Made by a program: the position numbers and the translations under genes | In this document: positions 19,539-28,966 of the stretch, piece after piece | Position numbering within the stretch: position 1 is the stretch's first letter | How the letters are laid out: each line of letters starts with the position of its first letter | Notes under the pieces: generated by a model | What the model was told of the DNA's origin: nothing | Seen by the model: only the letters and a program-made list of their open reading frames with translations | Database searches by the model: none | Source of the DNA: Alphaproteobacteria bacterium | GTDB taxonomy: Bacteria > Pseudomonadota > Alphaproteobacteria > GCA-2731375 | DNA: 58,391 nucleotides | Direction: 5' to 3' | Assembly (NCBI GenBank): GCA_016869175.1 | Contig: VGEV01000005.1 | Coordinates: 1-58,391 of the forward strand

Positions 19539-19834
19539 TCCCGCGCCCTCGCGAAGTCCCATTGGCTGGCCGCATGCTACACCGGCAGGACAGCGCGGCG
19601 GCGAAGTTCGCGGCCCGCGAGCAGGCCCGTGGCGATCCCGCCACACGCGCGATTTCCCTAACCAGGGCAACGCCTTGGCTCATTTCCCGTATAGCGGCTT
19701 CGGGGCCTCGGTTCTTGCGACGGATTGTCGCATAAATCGACGCCGCGCCGGGTGCATCCGCACCCCCTACCGGCGCCAGCAATTCATCGCCATGTTAGGC
19801 GCCGACGAACACCGCGAGCCCGGGAGAGACGCAC

Positions 19835-21268
19835 ATGTCGGCGAACGAGGTCATTGCCGAGTACCTGTTCCGCCGAAACGAGTTGCCGGACGAGTTGGCG
19901 GTGGCCCAAACGGCAGAGGCGTTGCGCGGCTGCGACGATGGCGAACTGTTCCTCGAATACCGGCAGGGCGAAAGCTTCGTGTTCGACGACGGCCGGCTGA
20001 AGAGCGCCAGCTATGACACGAACCAGGGCTTCGGCCTGCGCGCGGTGGCCGGCGAAAAGACCGGCTATGCGCATGCCGCGGATCTGTCGCCGGCGGCGCT
20101 GAAGCGGGCGAGTGCCGCCGTGCAGGCGGTGAAGGCCGGCTATCAGGGCATCGCCGCAGAGCCGCCGCCGGCCACCAACCGCCATCTCTATCCGGAGGCC
20201 AATCCGCTCGGCGAGCTGCCGTTCGAGGCAAAGACCGGACTGCTGAGCGAGATCGATGCGTATGCGCGCGGCCGCGACGCGCGGGTGCGGCAGGTTTCGG
20301 CCTCGCTGTTGGGCGAATGGCAAGCGGTCGAGATCATCCGCGCCGACGGCAGCCGGTTGCGCGACCTGCGCCCCTTGGTGCGGCTCAACGTGCAGGTGGT
20401 GGTCGGCGACGGCGAACGCCAGGAAAGCGGCAGCCACGGCGTCGGCGGCCGGCTTGGCTATGCCGAGCACATCCGGCCGGAAGCCTGGCGGGCGCAGGTG
20501 GACGAGGCGCTGCGGCAAGCGCTGGTGAACCTGGAATCGGTGCCGGCTCCGGCGGGCGAGACCGATGTGGTGCTGGGGCCCGGCTGGCCCGGGGTGATGC
20601 TGCACGAAGCGGTCGGTCACGGCTTGGAAGGCGATTTCAACCGCAAGAAGACGAGCGCCTTCGCCGGGCTTCTGGGCCAGCGCGTGGCGGCGCCGGGCGT
20701 GACTGTGGTGGATGACGGCACGCTGGCCGGGCGGCGCGGCTCACTCAGCATCGACGACGAGGGCACGCCCAGTCAGCGCACCATGCTGATCGAAGACGGC
20801 ATTCTCCGGGGTTACATGCAGGATCGGCTGAACGCCCGGCTGATGGGCATGCAGCCGACCGGCAACGGCCGGCGGCAGTCCTTCGCCCATATGCCCATGC
20901 CGCGCATGACCAACACTTACATGTTGGCCGGCACGGCCGATCCCCAGGCGATCATCGCTGGCGTCAAGCGCGGGGTCTATGCGGTCAACTTCGGCGGTGG
21001 ACAGGTGGACATCACCAGCGGCAAGTTCGTCTTCAGCTGCACCGAGGCCTATCGCATCGAGGATGGGCGGGTCGGCCGGCCGATCAAGGGGGCGACCCTG
21101 ATCGGCAACGGACCGGATGCCTTGACCCGGGTGCGCGCCATCGGCAACGACCTCAAGCTCGATACCGGGGTCGGCACGTGTGGCAAGAACGGCCAGGGGG
21201 TGCCGGTCGGCGTGGGCCAGCCGACCCTGCTGATCGAACGCTTGACGGTGGGCGGTACCGGCGGCTGA
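19835..21268 (+). CDS. tldD: Metalloprotease TldD
   Basis: A 477-aa subunit of the TldD/TldE protease, known for microcin maturation and toxin-antitoxin turnover. The metal motif HEAVGHGLEGD (HExxxH, near residue 255) is intact, and FNRKKTSAF follows as usual. Later signatures are DEGTPSQRTMLIEDGILRGYM, MPRMTNTYM, and NFGGGQVDITSGKFVFS. Its partner PmbA/TldE is encoded separately at 33537. ATG 19835 follows GGGAGAG. Confidence 0.93.
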   Translation: MSANEVIAEYLFRRNELPDELAVAQTAEALRGCDDGELFLEYRQGESFVFDDGRLKSASYDTNQGFGLRAVAGEKTGYAHAADLSPAALKRASAAVQAVKAGYQGIAAEPPPATNRHLYPEANPLGELPFEAKTGLLSEIDAYARGRDARVRQVSASLLGEWQAVEIIRADGSRLRDLRPLVRLNVQVVVGDGERQESGSHGVGGRLGYAEHIRPEAWRAQVDEALRQALVNLESVPAPAGETDVVLGPGWPGVMLHEAVGHGLEGDFNRKKTSAFAGLLGQRVAAPGVTVVDDGTLAGRRGSLSIDDEGTPSQRTMLIEDGILRGYMQDRLNARLMGMQPTGNGRRQSFAHMPMPRMTNTYMLAGTADPQAIIAGVKRGVYAVNFGGGQVDITSGKFVFSCTEAYRIEDGRVGRPIKGATLIGNGPDALTRVRAIGNDLKLDTGVGTCGKNGQGVPVGVGQPTLLIERLTVGGTGG

Positions 21269-21279
21269 GGCCGGCGGCC

Positions 21280-21726
21280 TCACGGATCCGCTTCGAGGCC
21301 GCGCGCCGCTCGGAAGCGTTCAGCCCGCTGCTGCATGCGCAAGGCGCTGTTGTAGTAGCCGCGGTCCATGCGCGCCTGCTGCCCTGCCAGGGCGCGGCTT
21401 GGTTTGGCCGCGGGCCGCTCCGCCGCCGCGGGCGGCGCGAAGATCACCGTCGATGGAGGCGGTGCCGCTCCGGGCGGCAACGAGGTCCGCGGATAGATGA
21501 CGCGCGGTGTCGCGGCCAGCGCCGGGACATCCAGCTGCGGGATGCGCATTTCCCGCTGCCGGCGGCGGAACATCTCGGCGGCGGTCTCTGGCGACAGGGG
21601 CCGCGTCTGACTGAATGGGTTGCGCTCGGACGGCGTGGCCTGCGCTGGCGCGTCGGTAGCGGCCAAGCACAAGGTGAGCGCGCACAGGAGGAACCTGGAT
21701 GCCGGGCGGAGCAAGAGGTGCTGCAT
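21280..21726 (-). CDS. Secreted hypothetical protein, proline/alanine-rich
   Basis: A 148-aa protein with a signal peptide (FLLCALTLCLAATDAPAQA) and no cysteines after it. The mature part is rich in Pro, Ala and Arg (VIYPRTSLPPGAAPPPSTVI) and ends in an Arg/Gln-rich helix. No domain is recognised. It follows the MshEN-FecR gene by 60 bp on the same strand and may be co-transcribed. It is convergent with tldD. Confidence 0.6.
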   Translation of the reverse strand: MQHLLLRPASRFLLCALTLCLAATDAPAQATPSERNPFSQTRPLSPETAAEMFRRRQREMRIPQLDVPALAATPRVIYPRTSLPPGAAPPPSTVIFAPPAAAERPAAKPSRALAGQQARMDRGYYNSALRMQQRAERFRAARGLEADP

Positions 21727-21786
21727 GCCGGCAAACTATCCGGGAATGGTTACGATAGACAAACCGGTCGCCGCCGCAGTTGCCGG

Positions 21787-22416
21787 TCAGCCGCGAACCC
21801 CGATCGTCACCGTAGAACCCGCCAGGCTTGCCTGCTTGGCCAGCACCGCGCCGGTCACGCCGGTGGCCAGCATGCGCAGCGCCGCCTTGCCCGTCAGTTG
21901 GCTCTGTTTGCCGCCATAGACGAAGCCGTCGAGCGCCACGCCGGAGCCCGGGCCGACCTCCAGCACAGAGTTGTCGTTCAGCAGCACGCGGGCGCGCGCG
22001 CCGGCGGCGGTTTCCAGGATGTCGCCCTTGCTGAGTTGGCCGCCGGCGCGAATCGAGCGCCGGCCGCCCTCGTTGTCGATCACCCGAACCTCGCCCTCGA
22101 CCTGCAGCACGACGCCGACCAGGGAGGCATCGTCGACAACCACGCCTTCGGGCAGACTGGCATGGAGCGCCGCGTGGCCGACAACGGCCAGTCCGGCCGC
22201 GCCGCCCACCAGAACCGACGCTGCCATCAGCAACGCCCGGCTCTGTTCGCCCAACGCCCGGCGCAACTCGCTCGGCTGCACATAGCCGAGGCGAACCAGG
22301 ATCTCGCCGATCCGTCCGCCTTGCCGATCCTGCACCGACAACGCATAGGCCAGCTGCTCCGGCGTAATCGCACGCCGACGCACCAGGATTTCGCCTATTC
22401 GGGGAGCGGTTTTCAG
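21787..22416 (-). CDS. MshEN repeat - membrane helix - FecR domain protein, apparent CTG start
   Basis: A 209-aa protein with two N-terminal GspE/MshE-N type repeats, each built on RIGEILVR (residues 6-13 and 35-42). A membrane helix follows (ALLMAASVLVGGAAGLAVVGHAAL, 61-84), then a FecR-like domain (GVVLQVEGEVRVIDNEGG, LSKGDILETAAGARARVLLNDNSVLEVGPGS). This implies cytoplasmic repeats and a periplasmic FecR part. The first repeat begins before the first GTG (22383), and no ATG, GTG or TTG occurs between it and the upstream stop. CTG 22416, with GAGG upstream, gives MKTAPRIGEILV. The role is unknown; MshEN modules can bind c-di-GMP. Confidence 0.65.
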   Translation of the reverse strand: MKTAPRIGEILVRRRAITPEQLAYALSVQDRQGGRIGEILVRLGYVQPSELRRALGEQSRALLMAASVLVGGAAGLAVVGHAALHASLPEGVVVDDASLVGVVLQVEGEVRVIDNEGGRRSIRAGGQLSKGDILETAAGARARVLLNDNSVLEVGPGSGVALDGFVYGGKQSQLTGKAALRMLATGVTGAVLAKQASLAGSTVTIGVRG

Positions 22417-22524
22417 GCTTTCGCCCTCGCGTCGTGATGGCGCGGCCGAACCGGGCTTCGCGCCCTGCTGCCGCCTGTGATGGCTGCAACATAGGGCTGA
22501 GGTCTTACCGAGGTGCTAACGTGC

Positions 22525-23424
22525 CTAGGCAGCCTGCCCGAAAACATGGGTTAGCACGGCCTTAGCCGTGCCGTCGGGGTCTTCTTGCGCCATCAGGTGT
22601 CCGCGACCCGGCAGAAAACAGTGGCGTGCATTGGGCATGCGGGCCGCCAGGTCCGGGCTATGCCGGGCCTGCCAGGTGGCAGCTTCCGGTCCGCCGGGGT
22701 CCGGGCCATAGAGGTGGACCGGGGCGGCGACCTGGAGCGCCGCCTCGGCTGCCTTGGAAGGCGGGCAGGCGACATAGATCGAGGCCTCGACCGCCGGCGG
22801 ACAGGCAAGCGTGAAGCCCGCCGCCGCAGGCCGCAGCACGCCGGCGACATAAGCCTCCAGCATCTCGGGATGAAATCGGCCGAAGGCCTGCGGGCGCGCC
22901 ATGGCGGCATGAAACACCTCGCGGCTCGGCCAGTCCACCCGTCGCTTGGCGGTTCGGCCGAAGAGCGGCGCAAGCGAGGCCAGTGCCGCGGCCCGCAACG
23001 GATGACCTTCGGGTGGGTAGACCGGCGGGTCGAACAGCGTCAGTGTGCGGAAGGGGCCCAGGCGATGGCGGCCCAGATGCAGCAGCGCCATGATGGCGCC
23101 CAGCGAATGGCCGCAATAGTGCAGCGGCCTGGCCGGCCCCAGCCGCGCGCGCACCGCGGCGATCAGCGGGCCCAGGTCGTCGGCCAGATCGATGAAGCGG
23201 TAGTTCTCGGCCGGTTCGCTCGGCGGCACGCTGGATACACCATGCCCGCGGGCATCGAAGGCGAACAGCCGGAACCGGTGCTGCAGGCGGCGCAGGATCG
23301 GTGCATAGCAGCCGGCGCTGAAGCCATTGGCGTGGCCGACCAACAGGCCCGGCGCATCGGGCGGGGCCGCACGCCATTCGTAGAGCGCCAGCGCGATCCC
23401 GCGTGCGGTCGGCACCAGACGCAT
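22525..23424 (-). CDS. Alpha/beta hydrolase
   Basis: A 299-aa serine hydrolase. The nucleophile elbow GHSLG has Ser107, the oxyanion loop is VGHANGFSAGCYAPIL, the strand FAFDARGHGVSS is typical, and the catalytic histidine is in LPGRGHLMAQEDP. There is no signal peptide. The substrate cannot be deduced. The start is ATG 23424 (MRLVPTARGIALALYEW); the longer frame upstream overlaps gshA and has no similarity. It ends 65 bp upstream of the gshA stop on the same strand. Confidence 0.85.
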   Translation of the reverse strand: MRLVPTARGIALALYEWRAAPPDAPGLLVGHANGFSAGCYAPILRRLQHRFRLFAFDARGHGVSSVPPSEPAENYRFIDLADDLGPLIAAVRARLGPARPLHYCGHSLGAIMALLHLGRHRLGPFRTLTLFDPPVYPPEGHPLRAAALASLAPLFGRTAKRRVDWPSREVFHAAMARPQAFGRFHPEMLEAYVAGVLRPAAAGFTLACPPAVEASIYVACPPSKAAEAALQVAAPVHLYGPDPGGPEAATWQARHSPDLAARMPNARHCFLPGRGHLMAQEDPDGTAKAVLTHVFGQAA

Positions 23425-23489
23425 ATCGGCTTCCCCCGCGTCCAGGCTTTGCCATGGTCCGACGATCGGCGGCGACAGGCTCGTGGCCC

Positions 23490-24854
23490 TCAGTAGACGG
23501 CCTCGTGAAACGCCCGGTCGATGTTCTCGCCCCAAGGCCCATGAAAACGATCGCGGATGTCTTCCGCGGCCGTCCGGCCGGTCGCGACCACGGCATCCAG
23601 CGTGTCGAGGTGAACGCTCTCGTCGAGCCCGGCCTCGTTCAACCGGCGGCGCGCCTTGAGACCGGCCCGCGCGATTGCCAGCACGTCGCGCGCAATCTCC
23701 TGCGCGGTTCGGTTGCGCAGGCGGGCGCGCAAGGCCAGGCGCGGCACGTCGCGGCGCAACTGCTCGCGCTCCTCCGGCTTCCAGTCCTTGACCAGCGCCC
23801 AGGCCGCGGCCTGCGCCGCGTCGTCGTATAGCAGCCCGACCCACAAGGCCGGCAGCGCCGCCAGCCTCGGCAGCGAACCCGCATCGGCGCCGCGCATCTC
23901 CAGGAAATGCTTGAGCCGCGCTTCCGGAAACAGCGTCGTCAGGTGGTCGGCCCAATCCTTCAAGGTCGGCAATTCGCCCGGAAAGGCCGGCAGCCGGCCG
24001 GCTATGAAATCGCGGAAGGACTGGCCAGCGGCATCGATATAGCGGCCGTCGCGGTAGACGAAATACATCGGCACATCGAGCGCGTAATCGACATAGCGTT
24101 CGAAGCCCATGCCCCCCTCGAACACAAACGGAATGAGGCCGCAGCGATCGGGATCGGTATCCGTCCAGGCGAATGCGCGATTGCTGAGCAGGCCGGTATC
24201 GCGACCCTCAACGAAGGGCGAGTTGGCGAACAGCGCGGTGGCGATCGGCTGCAAGGCCAGCGCCACGCGGAATTTGTTCACCATGTCGGCTTCGGAGGCG
24301 AAATCCAGGTTCACTTGCACCGTGCACGTGCGAAACATCATGTCCAGGCCGTGCGCGCCTTTCTTCGGCATGTAGCGCCGCATGATGCCGTAGCGGCCCT
24401 TCGGCATTACCGGCGTCTCGTCACGCGACCATTTCGGATTGAAGCCAAGGCCCAGGAAGCCGGCGTTCAACTCCGCCCCCACCTCGCCGACCTCGGCGAA
24501 ATGCTGGTCCAGTTCGGCGCGGGTCTGGTGCAGGGTTTCCAGTGGCGCGCCGGACAGCTCGAACTGCCCGCCAGGTTCCAGACTGATGGCCGCTCCGTCG
24601 CGGGTCAGCGCGATCGGGTTCGGCCCTTCCATCAACGGTACCCAGCCGAACTGAGTCAGCCCATCCAGCAGGGCGTGCACGCCAGCCGGGCCGTCATAGG
24701 GCAACGGGCGCAGACTGTCGCGGTTGAAACCGAACTTCTCATGCTCGGTGCCGATCCGCCAGCGTTCGCGCGGCTTCGGTCCCCGTTCAAGATACTCGAC
24801 GAGTTGACGCTTGCTCTCAACAGGCGTAGCAGGCGCGTTGGCCGGTACCGACAT
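23490..24854 (-). CDS. gshA: Glutamate-cysteine ligase (plant/alphaproteobacterial type)
   Basis: Makes gamma-glutamylcysteine, the first step of glutathione synthesis. It is 454 aa with signatures of the GCS2/plant-like class: WRIGTEHEKFGF, GPNPIALTRDGAAISLEPGGQFELSGAP in outline, MMFRTCTVQVNLDFASEADMVNKFRVALALQP in outline, and HFLEMRGADAG. The cysteine in RTCTVQ is part of the family signature. ATG 24854 (MSVPANAPATPVESKRQLVEYL) is the chosen start. Confidence 0.93.
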   Translation of the reverse strand: MSVPANAPATPVESKRQLVEYLERGPKPRERWRIGTEHEKFGFNRDSLRPLPYDGPAGVHALLDGLTQFGWVPLMEGPNPIALTRDGAAISLEPGGQFELSGAPLETLHQTRAELDQHFAEVGEVGAELNAGFLGLGFNPKWSRDETPVMPKGRYGIMRRYMPKKGAHGLDMMFRTCTVQVNLDFASEADMVNKFRVALALQPIATALFANSPFVEGRDTGLLSNRAFAWTDTDPDRCGLIPFVFEGGMGFERYVDYALDVPMYFVYRDGRYIDAAGQSFRDFIAGRLPAFPGELPTLKDWADHLTTLFPEARLKHFLEMRGADAGSLPRLAALPALWVGLLYDDAAQAAAWALVKDWKPEEREQLRRDVPRLALRARLRNRTAQEIARDVLAIARAGLKARRRLNEAGLDESVHLDTLDAVVATGRTAAEDIRDRFHGPWGENIDRAFHEAVY

Positions 24855-24951
24855 GCTTTCCGTTCCCCCAGAATGACCTGCCGCCGCCTGCCGCCAAGCG
24901 GCGCACGTTACCGGCTGGCCCGCGAACCTGGCAAGCGACGGAACCGGCACA

Positions 24952-25683
24952 TTAGCTATTCTCAGGTGGGCAGGCGGCGAGCAGGGCGAGGCCGGCCAAC
25001 GCCGCGGTCTCGGCGCGCAGCACCAGCCCGCCCAGGCGGAACGGCCGGACAACGGACTGCTGGGCCAGCACACTCCGCTCGCTTGCCGAGAAGCCCCCCT
25101 CCGGACCGATCAGCAGCGCCCGCGGCCCCCGGCATTCGGCCAGCGCCGCGCCGGCTGGGGGCGCCGCGGGCGCCGGATCGCCCAGCAACAGCAGCCGACC
25201 GGCCGGCCAGGTTTGCAGCAGCCGCGGCAGTTCGACCGCTTCATCCAGCGCCGGCAGGGTCAGCCTTTCCGATTGCTCCGCCGCCTCGCGGACGATGGCT
25301 TCGAGCCGCGCCCGATTGATCCGCCCCGGCACGGTGCGCTCGGTCAACACCGGCAGCAGCCGTTCGACCCCCAGTTCGGTCGCCTTCTCCACCAGCCAAT
25401 CGAGCCGCGCCCGCTTCAACGGCGCAAAAGCAAGCCACGCGCCCGGTTCCGCCGCCTGCGGCCGCAACCGTTCCGCCGCAACCAGCTGGCAGCGGCCCTT
25501 GCCGGCCATGACAAGCGTTGCCCGCCATTCGCCGTCGCGGCCGTTGAACAGGCGCACGGCGTCGCCCGCCCTGGCCCGCAGCACGTGCAACAGGTAGTGC
25601 GCCTGATCCGCCGCCGGCGTGAGGGCCGCGCCCGCCGCCAGATCGTCAGGAACGTGGAGTCGGTGCCGTGCCTGTTCCGCCAT
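24952..25683 (-). CDS. rsmE: 16S rRNA (uracil1498-N3)-methyltransferase
   Basis: A SPOUT methyltransferase that modifies U1498 of 16S rRNA. It is 243 aa with an N-terminal PUA-like domain (HYLLHVLRARAGDAVRLFNG) and the trefoil knot with SAM-binding signature LLIGPEGGFSASE, ending RLGGLVLRAETAALAGLALL in outline. It is divergent from ubiA, with essentially no intergenic space. Confidence 0.92.
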   Translation of the reverse strand: MAEQARHRLHVPDDLAAGAALTPAADQAHYLLHVLRARAGDAVRLFNGRDGEWRATLVMAGKGRCQLVAAERLRPQAAEPGAWLAFAPLKRARLDWLVEKATELGVERLLPVLTERTVPGRINRARLEAIVREAAEQSERLTLPALDEAVELPRLLQTWPAGRLLLLGDPAPAAPPAGAALAECRGPRALLIGPEGGFSASERSVLAQQSVVRPFRLGGLVLRAETAALAGLALLAACPPENS

Positions 25684-25723
25684 GCTTGAGCCCTTGCCCG
25701 AAACTCACTATCACGGGCCGGCC

Positions 25724-26635
25724 ATGGCCGCCGAGCACCAGCAGGGCCGCGTCGATATCCCGGCGAGCGGCTGGGTAGCGGCGGCGCCCGGTTGGCTGCG
25801 CCCCTATCTGCGGCTCGCCCGCCTCGACCGGTCGATCGGCATCTGGCTGTTGCTCTGGCCGTGCTGGTGGTCGCTGGCGCTGGCGGCCGATGGCTGGCCC
25901 GATCCCGTGCTGCTGCTGCTGTTCGCCGTCGGCGCGCTGGCGATGCGCGGCGCCGGCTGCTGCTGGAACGACATCGCGGACCGCGACCTCGACGGCCGCG
26001 TGGCGCGCACCCGCACGCGGCCCATTCCGGCCGGCGAGATCAGCGTGATCGGCGCCGGCGTATGCATGGTGGCACTGGCGCTGGCGGGCTTGGCGGTGCT
26101 GTTGACGCTCAACCGGTTTGCCCAAGCCGTCGGCCTGATCTCGCTCGCGCCAGTGGCGATCTATCCTTTTATGAAGCGGGTTACCTGGTGGCCGCAATTC
26201 TTCCTGGGGCTGGCGTTCAACTGGGGCGCCCTGCTGGGCTACGCCGCGGTCCGCGGCGAACTCGGCTGGCCGGCATTGGCGCTCTATCTCGGCGGCATCG
26301 CCTGGACGCTCGGCTACGACACCGTGTACGCGCACCAGGACCGGGACGACGACGCGCTGATCGGCGTCAAGTCGTCCGCACTCCGCCTCGGCCGGCACAG
26401 CCGGCCAGCGCTGGCGCTGTTCTATTCGCTGGCGACGGCGGGTTTCGCCCTCGCCGGGCAGGGCCTCGGCTGGCCGTTCTGGCTGGGCCTGGCCGGCCTG
26501 GCACTGCATTTTGCCTGGCAGACGGCAGTGATCGACCTCGACGATCCGGCCGATTGCCTGGCCAAATTCCGCGCCAATCACGGCGCCGCGGCCATCCTGT
26601 TCGTCGGCATCGTGGCCGGCCGCCTCGCGGCCTGA
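25724..26635 (+). CDS. ubiA: 4-hydroxybenzoate polyprenyltransferase
   Basis: An integral membrane prenyltransferase joining 4-hydroxybenzoate to the polyprenyl chain made by IspB in ubiquinone synthesis. Both aspartate motifs are present: [19 protein letters not shown] (about residues 82-100) and [20 protein letters not shown]. About eight helices are visible. The start is given as ATG 25724 ([13 protein letters not shown]). An in-frame ATG at 25682 would add 14 residues, and its start codon would overlap that of rsmE on the other strand. Confidence 0.93.
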   Translation: MAAEHQQGRVDIPASGWVAAAPGWLRPYLRLARLDRSIGIWLLLWPCWWSLALAADGWPDPVLLLLFAVGALAMRGAGCCWNDIADRDLDGRVARTRTRPIPAGEISVIGAGVCMVALALAGLAVLLTLNRFAQAVGLISLAPVAIYPFMKRVTWWPQFFLGLAFNWGALLGYAAVRGELGWPALALYLGGIAWTLGYDTVYAHQDRDDDALIGVKSSALRLGRHSRPALALFYSLATAGFALAGQGLGWPFWLGLAGLALHFAWQTAVIDLDDPADCLAKFRANHGAAAILFVGIVAGRLAA

Positions 26636-26697
26636 ACTGCATGCTGGTAGTCTTCCCGGCGGTGCGCATCGCGCGCCGCAGCCGGGGAGGTTCGACC

Positions 26698-27084
26698 ATG
26701 TCCGCCGACTTCACCTTGTTGGTCTGGTCCGTTGCGTTGACGGTGTTGCAAGCCGTCGTCGCGGTCGCGGGCGCGACCTTGCAAGTGGGCCTGCCAGCGC
26801 TGGCCGGCAGCCGCGAGGGCCTGCCCGAGATTGTCGGCTGGGCGGGCCGCGCCGCCCGAGCCCACCGCAACATGCTGGAGAGCATCGCGCTGTTCGCCGC
26901 GCTGGTGCTGGTGGCGCAGGCAGCCGGCAAGGCCAACGCCATGACGGCCTTGGGCGCGCAGCTCTTCTTCTGGGCACGGCTCGCCTATGCCGTGATCTAC
27001 ATCGCCGGCATACCCTGGCTGCGCACGGCAGTCTGGGCGCTGTCCGTCGTGGGCCTGCTGCTGATCTTCTTGCAGCTCGTCTGA
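26698..27084 (+). CDS. MAPEG family membrane protein
   Basis: A 128-aa protein with four hydrophobic helices and the MAPEG pattern [27 protein letters not shown] followed by [21 protein letters not shown]. Bacterial members are uncharacterised; eukaryotic ones handle glutathione and eicosanoids. GGGGAGG precedes ATG 26698. It follows ubiA by 62 bp and is convergent with the VOC gene. Confidence 0.88.
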   Translation: MSADFTLLVWSVALTVLQAVVAVAGATLQVGLPALAGSREGLPEIVGWAGRAARAHRNMLESIALFAALVLVAQAAGKANAMTALGAQLFFWARLAYAVIYIAGIPWLRTAVWALSVVGLLLIFLQLV

Positions 27085-27092
27085 GCCTGACG

Positions 27093-27476
27093 CTACATCT
27101 TGAACGTCATCAGCGACACCGTCGCTCCCGACGGATCGCTGATGACGCAGAACCGGCCGACGCCCGGAATGTCGGTCGGCGGCAGGCAGACCTTGCCGAC
27201 CAGTTCCGGCACCTTGCCGGCGGGGGCATCCACGTCGTCGACCGCGATATAGGCCATCCAGTGCGCCGGCACGCCTTTCCATTGCTCGCCCGCCATCGCC
27301 ATCATGCCGGCGACCGGTTTGCCCGCGCTATGCATCAACGTGTAGGTGCCCTGGCCGCCCGGCATCGGCATGTCGCTGGTGGTCCAGCCGATCAACTTGG
27401 TGAAGAACGCCTTGCTCTTGGCGACGTCCGTGGTCATCAACTCGTTCCAGCCGAAAGTTCCTTGCTGCATCGTCAT
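27093..27476 (-). CDS. VOC/glyoxalase-fold protein
   Basis: A 127-aa single vicinal-oxygen-chelate domain pair: FGWNELMTTDVAKSKAFFTKLIGW at the start and VPGVGRFCVISDPSGATVSLMTF in outline at the end. Members bind metal or small ligands; the function is unknown. Its ATG (27476) lies directly next to the stop of the YciI gene (27477), so the two are coupled. Confidence 0.85.
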   Translation of the reverse strand: MTMQQGTFGWNELMTTDVAKSKAFFTKLIGWTTSDMPMPGGQGTYTLMHSAGKPVAGMMAMAGEQWKGVPAHWMAYIAVDDVDAPAGKVPELVGKVCLPPTDIPGVGRFCVISDPSGATVSLMTFKM

Positions 27477-27809
27477 CTAAGCCCCCGCTTTCACCGACTG
27501 CTCAGCTTGGCGCGTGAAAGTGTAGTGCGGCGCCACACGATATGGGATCACTTCGATGTGTTGCCAGACATGGCCGGTGACGTAGGGGTCGGTGCGCAGC
27601 CAGTCGTCGAGCTCGGCCCGGCTGTCGAACTCGGCCACGGCGGCCGAGCCGATCATCTGGCCGTCATCGTCAAGCAGCGCGCCGCCGATCAGCAGATGCC
27701 CCGCATGCTGCAGCCGCTCGGCGTTGGCCAGGTGCTGCGCGCGCACCTTGAGGCGCCGCTCCAAGGCCCGGGCGTCGCGCCCATCGCGGGCGATGATCAG
27801 GAACTGCAT
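27477..27809 (-). CDS. YciI-like protein
   Basis: A 110-aa ferredoxin-fold protein with the YciI pattern: MQFLIIARDG at the start, a conserved histidine in LQHAGHLLIGGALLDDDGQMIGSA in outline, and DDWLRTDPYVTGHVWQHIEVIPYRV. The reaction is unknown for this branch. It lies between the enolase-family gene (10-bp gap) and the VOC gene (no gap), probably one operon. Confidence 0.87.
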   Translation of the reverse strand: MQFLIIARDGRDARALERRLKVRAQHLANAERLQHAGHLLIGGALLDDDGQMIGSAAVAEFDSRAELDDWLRTDPYVTGHVWQHIEVIPYRVAPHYTFTRQAEQSVKAGA

Positions 27810-27819
27810 GGGGCGCCTC

Positions 27820-28905
27820 CTATCCCTTCAACGCGTATTCCCGGATGAACTCGGGCTTGATGCGCAGGCCATGGCCCGGCCGTTCGGGCGGCGACAGCAG
27901 GCCGTCCCGCGGAACCACCGGCTCGACCCACAGGTCATCCAGGAAGTCCATGTATTCCAGCCACGAGCCGTTAGGAATCGAGGCCATGAGATGCACCATC
28001 AGTTCGTGGAACAGATGCGGCGCGATGGTCATGCCCCAGGTATCGGCCACCGCCGCGATCTTGCGCAATTCGGTCAGGCCACCGCGCATGGGATCGGGCT
28101 GCAGCATCGGGATCTTGGGGTGGCGGAAGAAGGGGCGCAGATCGAAGCGCGTGAAGTGGCTCTCGCCGCCGACCACGCGCGTGGTCAGCGCCTCGGCGAT
28201 GCGGAAATAGCCCTCGAAATCCTCGCAAGGCACCGGTTCCTCGAGCCAATAGAGATCGTAATCCTGCATCCGCCTGCCGGCCTCGATGGCCCGGTCGGCG
28301 GTCCAGCCCATGTTGACGTCGATCATGATGTCGATCCGCTCGCCCAGCGCCTCGCGCATCAGTCGGACGTGACGCACGTCGTCGCGCCAGTCGTAGAGAT
28401 GGCCGGCCTGCATCTTGATCGCCTTGAAGCCCTCAGCGACGAAACGCTTGGCCTTGTCGATCATCCCCTCGGGGCCGAGGCCCCGCCAGCAGCCGCTGCC
28501 ATAGACCGGGATTCGGTTTCGGCAAGCCCCCCACAGCCGGTAGAGCGGCAGGCCGGCGCGCTTGCCCAGAATGTCCCACAGCGCGATGTCGATGGCCGAT
28601 TGCGCGAACAGCGTGATGCCCATGCGCCCCGTCCAATAGGTTGCCTGGTAGAGATCCTTCCAGATGCCCTCGATGTCGCTGGCATCGCGGCCGATCAGCA
28701 GCGGCTTGAGCATTTCCTCCAGGCAGGCGCGGATGGTCAACATGCCGCCGGCGAGCGGCATGAGATAACCCATGCCGGTGAGGCCGGAGGCGGTCTCGAC
28801 CTCCACGACCACCAGTTCCCGCGGCCGGTTGAAGGTCAGGCTGAAGCGCGGCGGCTCGCGCCAGGGCGCGCGCAGCAGCGTCGTGCGAACATCCTTGATC
28901 AGCAT
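27820..28905 (-). CDS. Mandelate racemase/muconate lactonizing enzyme family protein
   Basis: A 361-aa enolase-superfamily enzyme. The likely catalytic residues are Lys164 (KAIKMQ), metal ligands Asp196 (IDVNMGW), Glu222 (LEEPV) and Glu248 (GGESH), and His297 (IAPHLFHE). This pattern of a single Lys and a His matches the mandelate racemase-type subgroups, which dehydrate or racemise hydroxy acids. The substrate cannot be deduced. It leads an operon with the YciI and VOC genes and is divergent from the betaine-binding-like gene (61-bp gap). Confidence 0.88.
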   Translation of the reverse strand: MLIKDVRTTLLRAPWREPPRFSLTFNRPRELVVVEVETASGLTGMGYLMPLAGGMLTIRACLEEMLKPLLIGRDASDIEGIWKDLYQATYWTGRMGITLFAQSAIDIALWDILGKRAGLPLYRLWGACRNRIPVYGSGCWRGLGPEGMIDKAKRFVAEGFKAIKMQAGHLYDWRDDVRHVRLMREALGERIDIMIDVNMGWTADRAIEAGRRMQDYDLYWLEEPVPCEDFEGYFRIAEALTTRVVGGESHFTRFDLRPFFRHPKIPMLQPDPMRGGLTELRKIAAVADTWGMTIAPHLFHELMVHLMASIPNGSWLEYMDFLDDLWVEPVVPRDGLLSPPERPGHGLRIKPEFIREYALKG

Positions 28906-28966
28906 TCCATCCCCCCTCGCCACAGGGCATCTTAGCCGCTGCGCGACAAGCGCGGATGGGGTTTGC

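Noticed and set aside
22525-23955. 476-codon version of the alpha/beta hydrolase
   Set aside because: The first 177 codons overlap gshA and show no similarity; the real protein starts at ATG 23424.
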